A stretch of DNA of 51,810 nt from positions 1 through 51,810 of the forward strand of contig JAGQVN010000065.1 of the NCBI GenBank assembly GCA_020437905.1. Direction: 5' to 3'. The notes beneath the pieces were generated by a model. That model searched no databases. It was given only the letters and a program-made list of their open reading frames with translations, and was not told where the DNA came from. This DNA is from Flavobacteriales bacterium (GTDB lineage: Bacteria > Bacteroidota > Bacteroidia > Flavobacteriales_F > PHOS-HE28). Shown here piece after piece: positions 1 through 8,604 of the stretch (its first letter is position 1; each line of letters opens with the position of its first letter). The translations under genes were made by a program, and so were the position numbers.

Positions 1-2
1 CA

Positions 3-335
3 TCAGATGCTGAAGCTCTCTCCGCACCCGCAGGTCCGGTTGGCGTTGGGGTTGATGAACTGGAAGCCCTTTCCATTCAGGCCGCCGCTGAAATCGAGGG
101 TGGTGCCCAGGAGGTACAGCAGGCTCTTCTTGTCCACCACCACCTTCACGCCGTTGTCCTCGAAGACCTTGTCGCCGTCCTTCATCTGGTCGTCGAACTC
201 CAGGTCGTACATCAGGCCGCTGCAACCACCACCCTTGACCCCAACACGTACGAAATGTTGAGGCCCTCTGCCTTCCTGGCCAAGTAGCTTGGTTACTTCT
301 TGTCTGGCGCTGTCGCTAACGTTGATCATGACCAT
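3..335 (-). CDS. IscA/SufA-type iron-sulfur cluster assembly protein
   Basis: A 110-residue A-type carrier (HesB/IscA/SufA/ErpA family) that accepts or delivers Fe-S clusters in the cytoplasm. The three family cysteines are present: one in GGCSGL near residue 38 and the pair in the C-terminal CGCGESF. Length is normal for the family. Two in-frame ATGs lie close together (335 and 329); the second gives the usual MI-V-S start and could be the real one. The stop is at 3-5, so the gene is complete. A 17-bp palindrome sits just upstream. I cannot tell SufA from ErpA or IscA by sequence alone, so no symbol is given. Confidence 0.9.
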   Translation of the reverse strand: MVMINVSDSARQEVTKLLGQEGRGPQHFVRVGVKGGGCSGLMYDLEFDDQMKDGDKVFEDNGVKVVVDKKSLLYLLGTTLDFSGGLNGKGFQFINPNANRTCGCGESFSI

Positions 336-343
336 GAAACTTA

Positions 344-360
344 TTTAGAATAATTCTAAA
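344..360. promoter_or_regulatory. 17-bp palindrome, candidate operator of the Fe-S protein gene
   Basis: TTTAGAATAATTCTAAA is an inverted repeat with a single central base. Its inner 15 bp have the 7-1-7 shape typical of Fur-family (Fur/PerR) boxes. It ends 8 bp before the first ATG of the Fe-S protein gene. On the minus strand a TTG (361-363) and a -7-like TAAGTTTC (337-344) flank it, so a bound protein would cover the promoter spacer. The symmetry is seen directly; the regulator is inference. Confidence 0.5.
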
Positions 361-499
361 CAAGAGACGGATGCAAAGTTAAACCCTCGGAGGAGCTGGG
401 CAAAGGGTCCGAAGGAGAACAACTGGCATGCTGTTCCGTTCGCTGCCGCAACAAGTGCGACCTTTGCGGTGACGATCGGAAAGAAGGGATCAAGCTGAT

Positions 500-1537
500 A
501 TGACCAGTGACCAACTGCGAACAGAGTTGTCCGAATTAGGCGAATTTGGCTTGATCGAACGGATATCCTCCAAGGTGGATCTGACGCAGGCAGGCACCAT
601 CAAAGGGATCGGTGATGATGCTGCGGTCATCGATCCCGGCACGGAGTATCAAGTGGTTACGTCGGATATGCTCGTTGAGGGGGTCCATTTTGACCTGAGC
701 TATGTGCCGCTCAAGCATCTGGGCTATAAGGCCGTTGTGGTGAACCTGAGCGACATTCTGGCGATGAACGCCACCCCGCACCAGATCACGGTATCTCTTG
801 CCTTGAGCAACCGGTTCCCAGTGGAGGCCGTGGATGAGTTATACGCCGGCATACTGCTGGCATGCAGGAACTATGGCGTTGACCTGGTCGGTGGCGATAC
901 ATGCAGCAGCACCAGTGGAATGATCATTGGTGTGACAGCTGTCGGAACGGCGCTCAAGGGAACGATCGTGTACCGCTCAGGTGCCAAGGAGCACGACCTT
1001 CTGGTCGTGAGCGGTGACCTTGGTGGTGCGTACGTGGGACTTCAGGTTTTGGAGCGGGAAAAGGCTGTGTTCGCCGAGATTGGTACTCAGCCCGACCTGG
1101 AGGGCCACGACTACATCCTGGAGCGTCAGCTGAAGCCTGAAGCGCGCAAGGATGTCATCGAACTGCTCAATGGAATGAAGGTACTCCCAACGAGCATGAT
1201 CGACATCAGCGATGGCCTGGCCAGTGACGCGTTGCATCTGGCCAAGGCATCCGGAACGGGTGTTCGGATCTTCGATGAGAAACTACCGATCGATCCCGCG
1301 ACGTACGGCACCGCTCGCGATTTCGAACTGGATCCGACAACGTGCGCGTTGAACGGGGGAGAGGATTATGAGCTGCTTTTCACCATCCCACTGAACGATC
1401 ATGACAAGGTGAAAGGGAATCCCCACCTGACCGTCATCGGACATATGACGCACGCGTCCGAAGGTTGTCATTTGGTGGACAAACAGGGAGTTCTTCATCC
1501 ACTGACCGCGCAAGGATGGAATGCGTTCCGTGACTGA
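500..1537 (+). CDS. thiL: thiamine-monophosphate kinase
   Basis: 345 residues, normal for ThiL, which phosphorylates thiamine phosphate to thiamine diphosphate with ATP in the cytoplasm. Family motifs run in order: GIGDDAAV (36-43), VTSDMLVEGVHF (53-64), the metal-binding GGDT (131-134) and DISDGLASD (235-243). The gene stands alone between the divergent Fe-S gene and a convergent unknown gene. The 164-bp upstream region has no TPP riboswitch that I can recognise. A weak -7-like GACCTTTG lies at 459-466. The ATG at 500 fits the N-terminus of homologues. Confidence 0.95.
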   Translation: MTSDQLRTELSELGEFGLIERISSKVDLTQAGTIKGIGDDAAVIDPGTEYQVVTSDMLVEGVHFDLSYVPLKHLGYKAVVVNLSDILAMNATPHQITVSLALSNRFPVEAVDELYAGILLACRNYGVDLVGGDTCSSTSGMIIGVTAVGTALKGTIVYRSGAKEHDLLVVSGDLGGAYVGLQVLEREKAVFAEIGTQPDLEGHDYILERQLKPEARKDVIELLNGMKVLPTSMIDISDGLASDALHLAKASGTGVRIFDEKLPIDPATYGTARDFELDPTTCALNGGEDYELLFTIPLNDHDKVKGNPHLTVIGHMTHASEGCHLVDKQGVLHPLTAQGWNAFRD

Positions 1538-1559
1538 GAACCCTTGAATCTCCGCTGTT

Positions 1560-3116
1560 TCAGGCTGCTTTCCCGGAGCGTTCGGCCCTTCTCCTGACGG
1601 ATCCCGCATAAGTACCACCTTCGATCTTGCATGTGGCCCACGCCACTGGATCGAAGTGCTCGAAGACCACTGAATCGAACGGATTCTTCTCTACCGGTCC
1701 CAGGTCCAGGAGGAATTGTTCATAGGCTGAACGCGTCTGGCCTGCGTTCTTGGATCGGATCAACTGCTTGACAAGCCTGAAGAAGATGGTCTCGAAGTGA
1801 TGGTCCTGGTGGTGGATACGAAAGGACCGCTCAGCGTTCCTGAGGGTGTATCCCAAGAGGTCGTGATCACCCTTGTCGCAGCGTATGACCAACTCAAGGA
1901 CCCTTCCGAACCCGACCAATTCCGCTCCACCGTCCGCTCCTGTCCCGTTCAACAGTCGGTGGCACCATTTCAACGCTTCACCCAGTTCTCCGTGGCCGTA
2001 ACAGGCGTATGCACATTGATAGTGGAACGCTCCCTTCCGAAGAGGGTCCATGCTGTCGCCATAGCGCTGCAGTCCGCGATCCACGGCCGGCACGATGGCG
2101 ATCGCCTTGTCGAAAGCTCCTTGATGCGAATGGATCGACAGTTCCAAACTGTAGCTCATGGTGAACAGTTTCAGTTCCAGGTCGTCACTATCCGGCATAC
2201 CCCATTCGGCAGGTGCACCGCGGAATCGGGCAAGCAATTTGCGAGCCTCGCTGTGGCGACCCATGCGCATGGACACATAGGTCAGATTGGAGAGGACGGC
2301 AAGCACTTCTCCCGGCGTACCGATGAAATGCGAAGGCGCGGTTTCCATGACCTTCAGGTTGGCGGACAAATGTTCATGGCAGTTCTCGAGCTCTGAAAGG
2401 GCGAACGCAGCAGCGCTCTGCAAATGATGGAACAGATAACGCGCTCGGTCCGACAATAAGGGTCCCTGGTGACGGTCCGAGTGATCGTCCAACAACGAAC
2501 GCAGCTCATTCCTACGCCCCTCTCCGCGCACCTGACCGATGCGATACAACGAAGCGAATACCCGACTTTTCAGGGACCACAGGGCATCGATCTGTGCGAT
2601 CCTTGCCAGCGTGTCCTCGGATAGCTGTACCAGTTCCATCAGAGCCTTTCGATCGGCATATTTCTCACGTTCGAGGGCGCGGCGCTTCCTTTGGATCACT
2701 TCAAGCATCATCGTATGCTTTTCCATCCGCTCGGCTTGCTTCTCGATACTGCGGAGCAGCTTGAGCCCATCCGAATACAGGGCCTTGTCCATCAGGATGT
2801 CAACTTCCTGCATTCGTCGCATCAGTTGTGCATCCACGGACCTTCCGGCATGATAGTCTGTCAGGCTGTGCAGAATGCTTTCGTATAACCGCCGTTTGGT
2901 GATGGCAAAGCGGTTCGTGAAGGAGCGATCCTTGAACTTGTGAAGGAGCGCCTCCTCATCATAGACCTCCATGCTTGACATGGCATCGAACAGCTTTTTC
3001 TGAACGCTCTGTCCAGCCACTTTGTGACGCGATACATGTAGCTTGAAGTAGCGCTTCTCAGCACGCGTCATAGAGCGGATCAGTCGATGAACATGTTCGT
3101 GGGCCTTGTTCGGCAT
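1560..3116 (-). CDS. conserved hypothetical protein, probably helical repeat
   Basis: 518 residues from the ATG at 3116. The reading frame is open back to 3191, but those 25 codons do not look coding and contain part of a hairpin. I do not recognise a named family. The N-terminus is basic (MTRAEKRYFKLHVSRHK, about 14-30), and the rest is rich in Leu, Ala, Arg and Glu with helix-pair spacing that suggests a TPR-like array, for example around residues 240-420. There is no signal peptide or membrane segment, so it is probably cytoplasmic. It ends 22 bp from thiL, tail to tail. It may be a Bacteroidota-specific protein; function unknown. Confidence 0.75.
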   Translation of the reverse strand: MPNKAHEHVHRLIRSMTRAEKRYFKLHVSRHKVAGQSVQKKLFDAMSSMEVYDEEALLHKFKDRSFTNRFAITKRRLYESILHSLTDYHAGRSVDAQLMRRMQEVDILMDKALYSDGLKLLRSIEKQAERMEKHTMMLEVIQRKRRALEREKYADRKALMELVQLSEDTLARIAQIDALWSLKSRVFASLYRIGQVRGEGRRNELRSLLDDHSDRHQGPLLSDRARYLFHHLQSAAAFALSELENCHEHLSANLKVMETAPSHFIGTPGEVLAVLSNLTYVSMRMGRHSEARKLLARFRGAPAEWGMPDSDDLELKLFTMSYSLELSIHSHQGAFDKAIAIVPAVDRGLQRYGDSMDPLRKGAFHYQCAYACYGHGELGEALKWCHRLLNGTGADGGAELVGFGRVLELVIRCDKGDHDLLGYTLRNAERSFRIHHQDHHFETIFFRLVKQLIRSKNAGQTRSAYEQFLLDLGPVEKNPFDSVVFEHFDPVAWATCKIEGGTYAGSVRRRAERSGKAA

Positions 3117-3183
3117 AGTGCTTGTCGTTGGGGTCTGTACGATACCTATCGAAAAGGTAGAGCGTTCGACTAGCGCGGCCACG

Positions 3184-3207
3184 GGGCACACGAGGAACGG
3201 TGTGCCC
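3184..3207. other. hairpin upstream of the 518-residue protein gene
   Basis: GGGCACAC (3184-3191) and GTGTGCCC (3200-3207) form a perfect 8-bp stem with an 8-nt loop. It lies 24 bp beyond a second hairpin that looks like a terminator. There is no T-run beside it, so it may be leader structure of the minus-strand gene that starts at 3116, or a backup terminator. Confidence 0.4.
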
Positions 3208-3230
3208 GATCGGATGATCGGAAAAGAATG

Positions 3231-3250
3231 AAGGCCCGGGACCGGGCCTT
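3231..3250 (-). terminator. terminator of the signalling operon
   Basis: AAGGCCCG and CGGGCCTT form an 8-bp GC-rich stem with a 4-nt loop. It lies 18 bp past the stop of the small lipoprotein gene. Read on the minus strand it is followed by CATTCTTTTCC, a short T-rich tract, as expected for an intrinsic terminator. Confidence 0.75.
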
Positions 3251-3268
3251 CACATGCTGACGAATACG

Positions 3269-3580
3269 TTACTGGGATACTTTCTTCCGGCTTCGCTCAT
3301 TGTCCGCTTCGTCATCCCCATCGTCGGAGATGCCATCATCCCCGCCGCCAGGATCTTCAGGCGACCGAAGTCCACTCTTCCCCGCAGTCAGGGAGGAAGG
3401 CCCAACAGGAGCAACTTCGGTCCGACCGTCCTTGACAAAAATGGCCGAACGTTGCTCCAAAGCAGGGTCACCGTGGTCACAAGGAGCAACGAGACCATCC
3501 TTCCCACAACCGACCAGCCCGACAGTGACCAGGACAAGTAGGCCGTGCAGCAGCATCTTAAAGGGATGAAGGAGGTTCAT
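3269..3580 (-). CDS. small acidic lipoprotein coupled to the sensor kinase
   Basis: 103 residues. Residues 1-25 form a signal peptide ending in a lipobox, LVGC, with Cys25 as the likely lipidated residue. The mature part is short, and residues 72-94 are rich in Gly and Asp with a charged Arg/Lys tail. I recognise no family. Its ATG overlaps the TGA of the kinase gene by 4 nt (ATGA), so the two are translated together. That placement suggests an envelope accessory of the kinase, but this is inference. A terminator follows directly. Confidence 0.7.
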   Translation of the reverse strand: MNLLHPFKMLLHGLLVLVTVGLVGCGKDGLVAPCDHGDPALEQRSAIFVKDGRTEVAPVGPSSLTAGKSGLRSPEDPGGGDDGISDDGDDEADNERSRKKVSQ

Positions 3581-6500
3581 CGTTCTTCAAAGATAGCACC
3601 GGACGACCCCGCCCACAAGCCATCCACAGGCTGATCTGACGAACGGTCGTAGGGCAGGTCGATGGTCACTTTCGTACCTATGGAACGGCCATCCGGTCCG
3701 GCGACCTGCGCTGGCCCAACTATACGAATGTCGGCCACCTGAAGATTGCGTAACACATCTGCGCGGCCTTTGGTGATCTCGATTCCACGGGAGATATGGT
3801 CACCCTTGCTTCGCGGTCGTGCCATGCTGGTTTCCACACCAATGCCATCATCGGTGATCTCGACCCGCACATGTCCCTCGTCGGCAGTTGTGACCTTGAT
3901 GACAACGCGGCCCGACCCCTGCATGGGGAGGATGCCATGCCAAATGCTGTTCTCCACATATGGCTGTAGCATCATCGCCGGAAGTTGTACGCGATGTGGG
4001 TCCACATCTTCGGCGGTTATCAGCTCATATTCAAATCGGTCTTTGAACCGCATGTGCTCCAGGACCAGATATAGCTCAAGGCGCTCCATCTCCTCGGCAA
4101 GAGTGGTGGTATCACTTTGGCTTGCATCCAGGTTCTTGCGGATCAGTTTGGCAAAGCTTGTCAGGTACCGGTTGGCCATGGTCCGGTCCTGACTGTTGAT
4201 ATAGTACTGGATGCTGTTCAGTGCGTTGAACACGAAATGGCGGTTCATGTTCGCGTTCAGCGCTTGTTGTTCCAATTGCAGCATCCGCGAGCGCAGGACG
4301 AGCTGCCTCGTCTTTTCTCGTCGCTCGTTGCGCAACTTGCGATACCGAAGGAGTAGGAACAGTGTTGCGGACAACGTGGCAAGGAGCAAAGCGAAGAACC
4401 ATCCCTGCAGCCAGAAAGGAGGGGTGACCCGGAACGGAAGCTCGGCGACCGAGCTCCAGGGACCCTGTGCCCGTGCGGCCATGACCTGGAACACGTACTC
4501 ACCATGTGGCAGGTTGGAAAAGCTGGCGAAACGCGCATCCGTTGAAGGCAGCCAGTCCTCGTCCAGACCCTGCAGGCGATACCGGAAGCGTAATTCGTTG
4601 GGTTCCGCGAGGGCAACGGCGGTGTAGTCGAATGTCAGGTAATTGCGCAGGTGGCCGACCCTCGGTTGGATGGGAAGCCCATTGGAGGCTGAAAGACTGT
4701 CACAGTTCCCCGACCAATCCGTGGGTTCCAGAAAGGACCGGACGGCTGTGATGTACACGGTCGGCGCGGACAGCTGCGCGCGTGAAGGGCCGCGTGAAGG
4801 GTCGTGAAGCACGAGGCCCGCAGCAGTGCCGAAAAGACACCGCCCGACGGGGTCCACATGGGCCGCGTTCAGGTTGCATTCAAGGCTGCGCAGCCCATCG
4901 TTCAGGGTGATGTGAAGGGGCTTGTGATCAGGGACCAACAGGCTGTCCGGATCGGCATGGTAGAGGCCATTGTTCGTCCCTATCCAGAGCCACCCGTTCG
5001 GATCCGTGGTGATGAGGTCTATATAGTTCGAACCGAAATCCTTCCCAAGCCGCCTCACCGTCAGGGATCCTTTGCGGACACATGCCAGACCGTTCGAAGT
5101 GCCCACCCACATTCGACCCTTACCATCCTCAGTGAGGCAGAAGACGACCTTGGAAGGCATGCCTTCTGTCGGCCCGAAATGCTTGATCGCTCCGCGCTCT
5201 TCCACGGTCAGACCATTGTCATGACCCAGCCAGAGGCGGCCTTGTCCATCCCGCACAATGCTTCGAACCGAACGCAGTTCAACCCATCCCGCTACGTCCA
5301 GTCCGGATAAGGATCCGTCCGTTCCCACCCGCTGGACCCCTTCCCGGGTCCCGATGAGCAGGTCGCCGCTCTTTTCCTCCCAGATCGAAAGGACGCGTTC
5401 GTTCAGGTCCTCCACAGCCTCGGTCAGGGGCATCACCATCCCACCTCGGATCCGGCACAAGCCTTCACTGGTGCCGAACCAGAGATCTCCGGTCCGCGAA
5501 CGCAGTCCGCACCACACCGTGTTGTTGGGCAGTCCATCCAGGGTCGTCACCATGGCCATGCCATCCGTGCGACAGATGCCGTTGCCGTAAGTCCCGAGCC
5601 AAAGGTCCCCGCTATGGTCCGGTACGATGCACATGACCTGATCGCTGCACAGGCCGTCCTTCTGTGTAAAGGTGACGAAGCGATCACCGGTATAGCGGAT
5701 GGCACCAGCCCCATCCGTACCGAACCACATATTCCCTTCCCGGTCTTGATGGATGCACCAGATGTTGTCGTTCGGCAATCCCTGATGAACGGTGAATGAT
5801 CGGAAGCGCCCACGCTCCATGAGATTTACACCGAACTTGGTGCCTACCCACAGGCGCCCTTCTCGATCCGTGAGCAAGGCACGGATATTGTCCTGCAATA
5901 GGCCTTTGGTCTCGTCGAACTCCAGGAACGACCCGTCATCAAGGAGTTGGAAAAGCCCGTCACCGAACGTGCCGACCCAGATCGAACCTTTTGGTCCGTG
6001 CGCCAGGGCACTGATGCTTTTGCTCGCGGTATCCCCGACCTGGATGCTTTGCAGCTTGTTACCGGACCAACGCATCAAGCCGTTCCTGGTGCCCACCAGA
6101 AGGCCGCCGTCCGGCATGGAGAGCAACACCCGGGGTTGAAGGGATCCAAGCACGGCTCCCCCTTCGAGCGCGGAGGATCGCCCTTCCTTATAGCGGAATA
6201 CACCCTCCCCGTCCACGGCAATGAACAGGCTGCCGTCAGTCCTAAGAGCAAGGTCCATGATCCTTCCATGGTGGGCGGGACCCGGAAGTGCGACACGCTG
6301 CGGCGGCAGGCCGTTGTGGGAACGGACAAGACCGCCACCGGTTCCAAGCCAAACGGAGCCATCCGGACCGCAAAGCACGGCGGAGACCTGGGCATCTGGA
6401 AGCCCCTCCTGAAGCGCCAGGTTGGTGAACAATGTACCGTCGGTTCGGCTGGCCCCACCGAGGGTGCCGAACCACATGAACCCTTGCGCATCCTGGGCGA

Positions 6501-6621
6501 TGCAGCGCACCTGGCTTTGGGCCAGACCTTCCTCGGGCGTATACTGGATGAATCCGTACTGTTGGGCATGGGAACGACCCGCCACCAGGACAAGCAACGA
6601 GGTCAGCAGGCTCCGCAGCAC
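3577..6621 (-). CDS. LytS-type sensor histidine kinase with two-component propeller
   Basis: 1014 residues from a GTG at 6621, 14 bp after the regulator stop; this start gives a clean signal peptide ending SHAQQ. About eleven two-component propeller blades follow, each with a W-x-G-T-x-x-G core (GFMWFGT, GRLWVGT, GDLWLGT and others), then a Y_Y_Y domain, one membrane helix (about 738-760) and a His_kinase domain with phospho-acceptor His795 in NRHFVFNALNSIQ. The ATPase domain has ENSIWHG and DDGIG. The sensor part is periplasmic and probably reads a cell-surface or carbohydrate signal, as in related Bacteroidota kinases. It should phosphorylate one or both adjacent LytTR regulators. Confidence 0.92.
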   Translation of the reverse strand: MLRSLLTSLLVLVAGRSHAQQYGFIQYTPEEGLAQSQVRCIAQDAQGFMWFGTLGGASRTDGTLFTNLALQEGLPDAQVSAVLCGPDGSVWLGTGGGLVRSHNGLPPQRVALPGPAHHGRIMDLALRTDGSLFIAVDGEGVFRYKEGRSSALEGGAVLGSLQPRVLLSMPDGGLLVGTRNGLMRWSGNKLQSIQVGDTASKSISALAHGPKGSIWVGTFGDGLFQLLDDGSFLEFDETKGLLQDNIRALLTDREGRLWVGTKFGVNLMERGRFRSFTVHQGLPNDNIWCIHQDREGNMWFGTDGAGAIRYTGDRFVTFTQKDGLCSDQVMCIVPDHSGDLWLGTYGNGICRTDGMAMVTTLDGLPNNTVWCGLRSRTGDLWFGTSEGLCRIRGGMVMPLTEAVEDLNERVLSIWEEKSGDLLIGTREGVQRVGTDGSLSGLDVAGWVELRSVRSIVRDGQGRLWLGHDNGLTVEERGAIKHFGPTEGMPSKVVFCLTEDGKGRMWVGTSNGLACVRKGSLTVRRLGKDFGSNYIDLITTDPNGWLWIGTNNGLYHADPDSLLVPDHKPLHITLNDGLRSLECNLNAAHVDPVGRCLFGTAAGLVLHDPSRGPSRAQLSAPTVYITAVRSFLEPTDWSGNCDSLSASNGLPIQPRVGHLRNYLTFDYTAVALAEPNELRFRYRLQGLDEDWLPSTDARFASFSNLPHGEYVFQVMAARAQGPWSSVAELPFRVTPPFWLQGWFFALLLATLSATLFLLLRYRKLRNERREKTRQLVLRSRMLQLEQQALNANMNRHFVFNALNSIQYYINSQDRTMANRYLTSFAKLIRKNLDASQSDTTTLAEEMERLELYLVLEHMRFKDRFEYELITAEDVDPHRVQLPAMMLQPYVENSIWHGILPMQGSGRVVIKVTTADEGHVRVEITDDGIGVETSMARPRSKGDHISRGIEITKGRADVLRNLQVADIRIVGPAQVAGPDGRSIGTKVTIDLPYDRSSDQPVDGLWAGSSGAIFEER

Positions 6622-6635
6622 CTTGTTGGTCGGTA

Positions 6636-7394
6636 TCAGAAGGTCTGGATCAGGGCAAGGAACTCGGGCAGTTTCCTGCGGGAGACAGGTACCATGGCAC
6701 CATTGTCCAGGATGGCCATGTTCCCTTCCGAGCGGCTGAAGCTCTTGAGGTGTTCCAGGTTGATGATGAACGATTTGTGCACCCGGAAGAATCGGTCCTT
6801 GGCCAGGCTGTTCTCGAACACCCGGATATGCTTGCTGCTGAGGGCCCGCTTGCCGTCGCACGTATGCAAGGTGGTGTAACTGTCATTCGCCTCCAAATAG
6901 AGGATGTCCTCGTACTTGTACAACACGAGCCCGTCACGCCCGGGAACCGCGATACGGCCGGACAGCGCTGATCCGGGTTCCTGGAGGAGGCTCTCGATGG
7001 CCTCAGCGCGCCTGGCGCCATCGGTCGGGTCTGCGGCCATTCGGACGATCTTCCCGGCAGCGCGTTGCAATTCTTCAGCATCGATCGGCTTCTCAAGATA
7101 GTCCAGAGCGTTCTCCTTGAAGGCGCGCAACGCGAACTCGTCATAGGCGGTCGTGAACACCACGGCTAATTCCTGGTCCTGTATCGATCGCAGGAGGGAG
7201 AAGCCATCCTCTCCGGGCATTTTGATGTCCAGGAAGAGCGCTTGAGGGTTGAGCTCGGCGATCTTCTTTCGTGCCTCTGCGGCACTTCCAGCCTGGCCGA
7301 CCACTTCCAGGTCCGGACAGTGCTCTTCGACAAGGAGTTGCAGGTTCTGTCGGGCATCCGGTTCGTCATCCACGATCAATATGCGCGTCCTCAT
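6636..7394 (-). CDS. LytTR-family response regulator
   Basis: 252 residues. The receiver domain (about 1-120) has the acidic pair DDE (9-11), phospho-acceptor Asp56 in FLDIKMP, the TAYDEFA switch region and the KPID lysine. The C-terminal LytTR DNA-binding domain (about 150-250) has YLEANDSYTTLH and the FFRVHKSFIINL core. It lies 14 bp upstream of the kinase gene in the same operon, so it is the most likely cognate regulator. Its direct-repeat targets cannot be deduced from the window. Confidence 0.93.
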   Translation of the reverse strand: MRTRILIVDDEPDARQNLQLLVEEHCPDLEVVGQAGSAAEARKKIAELNPQALFLDIKMPGEDGFSLLRSIQDQELAVVFTTAYDEFALRAFKENALDYLEKPIDAEELQRAAGKIVRMAADPTDGARRAEAIESLLQEPGSALSGRIAVPGRDGLVLYKYEDILYLEANDSYTTLHTCDGKRALSSKHIRVFENSLAKDRFFRVHKSFIINLEHLKSFSRSEGNMAILDNGAMVPVSRRKLPEFLALIQTF

Positions 7395-7470
7395 GGGTTC
7401 CTACATTCGATATCCAAAAGGTAACGGTCCCTGATGCGAAAGGTCCAATGATGTCCTGAGCGGATCTCCT

Positions 7471-7495
7471 GATCGATCGAACGGTTCGACCGATC
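7471..7495. other. intergenic hairpin between the two regulator genes
   Basis: A 9-bp imperfect stem (7471-7479 with 7487-7495, one A-C mismatch) closes a 7-nt loop. No T-run follows on either strand, so it is not an obvious terminator. It could affect mRNA processing or the relative expression of the two regulators. Confidence 0.3.
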
Positions 7496-7506
7496 GAGCG
7501 GACGGG

Positions 7507-8280
7507 TCAACGCACCTGGTCCAAAAAATGGTCCAATCTGTTCCGGGCGATCGGGAGGCGACTTCCATCCTGCATGACCGCGAAATGACCGTCCTCCCGC
7601 ACGTATTCGCACAGATGGTGGCGATTGATCAAGTGCGACCGATGGATCCGCACGAACGCTCCGTCATCCAACAGGTCCTCGTACACGGCAAGGGTCCGTG
7701 TATCCAAGTATCGCGTCCCATCCTGGAGATGCAACATGGTGCAGTTCCCTTCGGCCTGCAGGTGCACCAGTTGATCGACCTTGAAGATCTTGAACCCACG
7801 GGCATGGTCGACCACGATCCGTCCTTCGGGAAGCAATGAATCGCGCAGGGTCCGGCCCAAGGAACTGCGGTACGCTTCCCGCCGGTCCTGGGAGGCGGCC
7901 ATCTCGCCGAGTCGTTTGACCGCCTGATCGATCGCCCTGTCCAGGTCCTCGGGGTCAATGGGTTTCAGGATGTAGTCCAACGCATGGGCCTTGAACGCCT
8001 CAATGGCGAAATCCTTGAAGGCCGTGACGAAAATGATGACGCAACGCGGGTCTTCCAGGGAGGCCACCAGGTCAAGTCCTTCTGAGGCACTGGGCATACG
8101 GATATCCATGAACACCAGATCAGGATCCAGATCTCTGATCTGCTCAGCACCGCTCAATGGGCCATCGGCCTCGCCACAGACGATCACCTCCGGGTGCTCG
8201 GTCTCGAGCATGGCACGAAGGTTCTTGCGAGCGAGGAGCTCATCATCCACGATCAGTGCGCGAATGGTGGTCGGGTTCAT
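7507..8280 (-). CDS. second LytTR-family response regulator
   Basis: 257 residues with the same architecture as the neighbour: receiver domain with DDE (12-14), phospho-acceptor Asp59 in FMDIRMP, TAFKDFA and KPID, then a LytTR domain with HLQAEGNCTMLHL and FVRIHRSHLINR. It is 112 bp upstream of the first regulator on the same strand and is separated from it by a hairpin. No second kinase is seen nearby, so it may share the propeller kinase or have a partner elsewhere. The two regulators are clearly diverged, not a recent copy. Confidence 0.92.
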   Translation of the reverse strand: MNPTTIRALIVDDELLARKNLRAMLETEHPEVIVCGEADGPLSGAEQIRDLDPDLVFMDIRMPSASEGLDLVASLEDPRCVIIFVTAFKDFAIEAFKAHALDYILKPIDPEDLDRAIDQAVKRLGEMAASQDRREAYRSSLGRTLRDSLLPEGRIVVDHARGFKIFKVDQLVHLQAEGNCTMLHLQDGTRYLDTRTLAVYEDLLDDGAFVRIHRSHLINRHHLCEYVREDGHFAVMQDGSRLPIARNRLDHFLDQVR

Positions 8281-8604
8281 GCACTGGCGAAAATAGGGGG
8301 CGTCGGAGTGCCTGCTACGCGCCGCTCACTGGACAGGGTTGACCGTTCCCCGTTGGCATTTAGGTGCCCGATGGGACACCAGCCTACTTTGGGGATGTTG
8401 ATAAACCCGAGTTGCCATGATAACAGTCCTACACGAGCCTTTCTGGATCTTCAATGATCAAGGGCACTGAACAAGGTTCTTCCTCATAGGGAGGTTTTGG
8501 TGGGATGGCCCCGCGGTCCGAAAGGCCGTGGGGCTTTCTCTTGAGGGCTTGAAACCAGCCAAGCGCGTATCTCGTAAACAAGGGACCAGCATTCCTTTGA
8601 GAAC
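8281..8604. other. 324-bp gap without a recognisable gene
   Basis: I see no convincing protein-coding frame on either strand. The only clear structure is a strong hairpin with a T-rich tail at 8508-8542 on the plus strand. Promoters of the minus-strand regulator operon should lie here, but I found no exact TAnnTTTG match in that direction. Confidence 0.6.
8508..8542 (+). terminator. orphan intrinsic-type terminator
   Basis: GCCCCGCGG (8508-8516) pairs with CCGTGGGGC (8526-8534), with one G-T wobble. The inner part adds a CC/GG pair capped by a GAAA tetraloop. TTTCTCTT follows. The shape and tail fit termination of plus-strand transcription, yet no plus-strand gene lies directly upstream. It may end a small RNA or act as an attenuator before the small gene at 8605. 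Confidence 0.5.

Noticed and set aside
336-499. TPP riboswitch upstream of thiL
   Set aside because: I looked for the conserved CTGAGA and the second thi-box segment and saw neither.
3117-3191. N-terminal extension of the 518-residue protein to 3191
   Set aside because: The 25 extra codons overlap part of a hairpin and do not read like protein; the ATG at 3116 is better.
6622-6861. Longer start for the sensor kinase inside the regulator gene
   Set aside because: It would overlap the LytTR domain by more than 200 bp and add a Pro/Gln-rich non-coding-like stretch before the signal peptide.
7391-7612. 73-codon minus-strand frame across the regulator gap
   Set aside because: It overlaps the downstream end of a certain regulator gene, spans a hairpin, and has no protein-like features.
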